Shown here: positions 63,982 through 64,000 of the stretch, piece by piece
Layout of the letters: every line of letters starts with the position of its first letter
Numbering within the stretch: the first letter of the stretch is position 1
Assembly: GCA_012934845.2 (NCBI GenBank)
Contig: WNNJ02002688.1
Location: 62,001-126,000, forward strand
Length of the DNA: 64,000 nucleotides
From: Pomphorhynchus laevis
Taxonomy: Eukaryota; Acanthocephala; Palaeacanthocephala; Echinorhynchida; Pomphorhynchidae
Reading direction: 5' to 3'
The notes under the pieces: generated by a model
What the model was told of the DNA's origin: nothing
The model's database searches: none
What the model saw: the letters and a program-made list of their open reading frames with translations, nothing else
Position numbers and translations under genes: made by a program

Positions 63982-64000
63982 AATAATCTTTAAAACGAAT

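Overview
The window looks like a dense transposable-element graveyard from an invertebrate animal genome (AT-rich, standard code). I could not identify any host gene, tRNA, rRNA or CRISPR. Almost every long open frame belongs to a retroelement. Many copies are nested in one another, and most are decayed. The species cannot be named from the sequence.

Element families (labels are mine). (1) CR1-like LINEs with a four-cysteine zinc-finger ORF1 and an ORF2 of endonuclease (EEP) plus reverse transcriptase (RT): E1 (about 105-4475, minus) and E2 (about 30190-34860, minus) are full length with both ORFs open; B1 (about 9650-11893 plus 16093-16265), B2 (21966-23345), C (16266-17214, minus), F (about 36900-39543) and several remnants are broken. 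(2) LINE-A, a related family defined by a conserved 3' hairpin: A1 (11894-16092), A2 (17215-21960) and A3 (45926-51671, minus) carry ORF1 and ORF2; at least five shorter copies and one terminal scrap are present. (3) LINE-D, an I/Jockey-like family with CCHC knuckles in ORF1: D1 (about 41535-45420, minus), D2 (about 39545-41500, minus), D3 (about 59300-62450, plus) and two short 3' copies (about 4785-5195 and 63579-63959). (4) Two kinds of restriction-like-endonuclease (RLE) retroelement (23534-25560 minus; about 29235-30180 plus). (5) Penelope-like elements (PLEs): one split RT gene, one copy inside A3, terminal-repeat remnants, and a fold-back with hammerhead-ribozyme cores. (6) One broken Ty3/Gypsy LTR element, about 26303-36895, with 89-bp end repeats.

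Layout. 1-4475: E1. 4785-9640: short 3' ends, LINE-A copy A4 inserted in a 355-359 bp tandem repeat, PLE scraps. 9650-23345: B1 interrupted by A1, then C, A2 and B2. 23534-26085: RLE element and PLE terminal repeats. 26303-36895: Gypsy element split by a PLE, itself split by an RLE fragment and E2. 36900-45420: F, D2, D1. 45926-51671: A3 with a PLE inside ORF2. 52014-58330: decayed A copies and CR1-like remnants. 59300-63981: D3, ribozyme fold-back, EEP remnant, and a D 3' copy with target-site duplication.

The most interesting signals are: a codon-aligned A_AAT_TTT heptamer near the end of ORF1 in six LINE copies, with ORF2 in the -1 frame in the full-length ones; modular 5' minisatellites that differ between LINE-A copies; a 3' LINE hairpin with a compensatory base-pair change; a fold-back with a hammerhead core on each strand; and a 41-bp identical patch shared by two unrelated LINEs.
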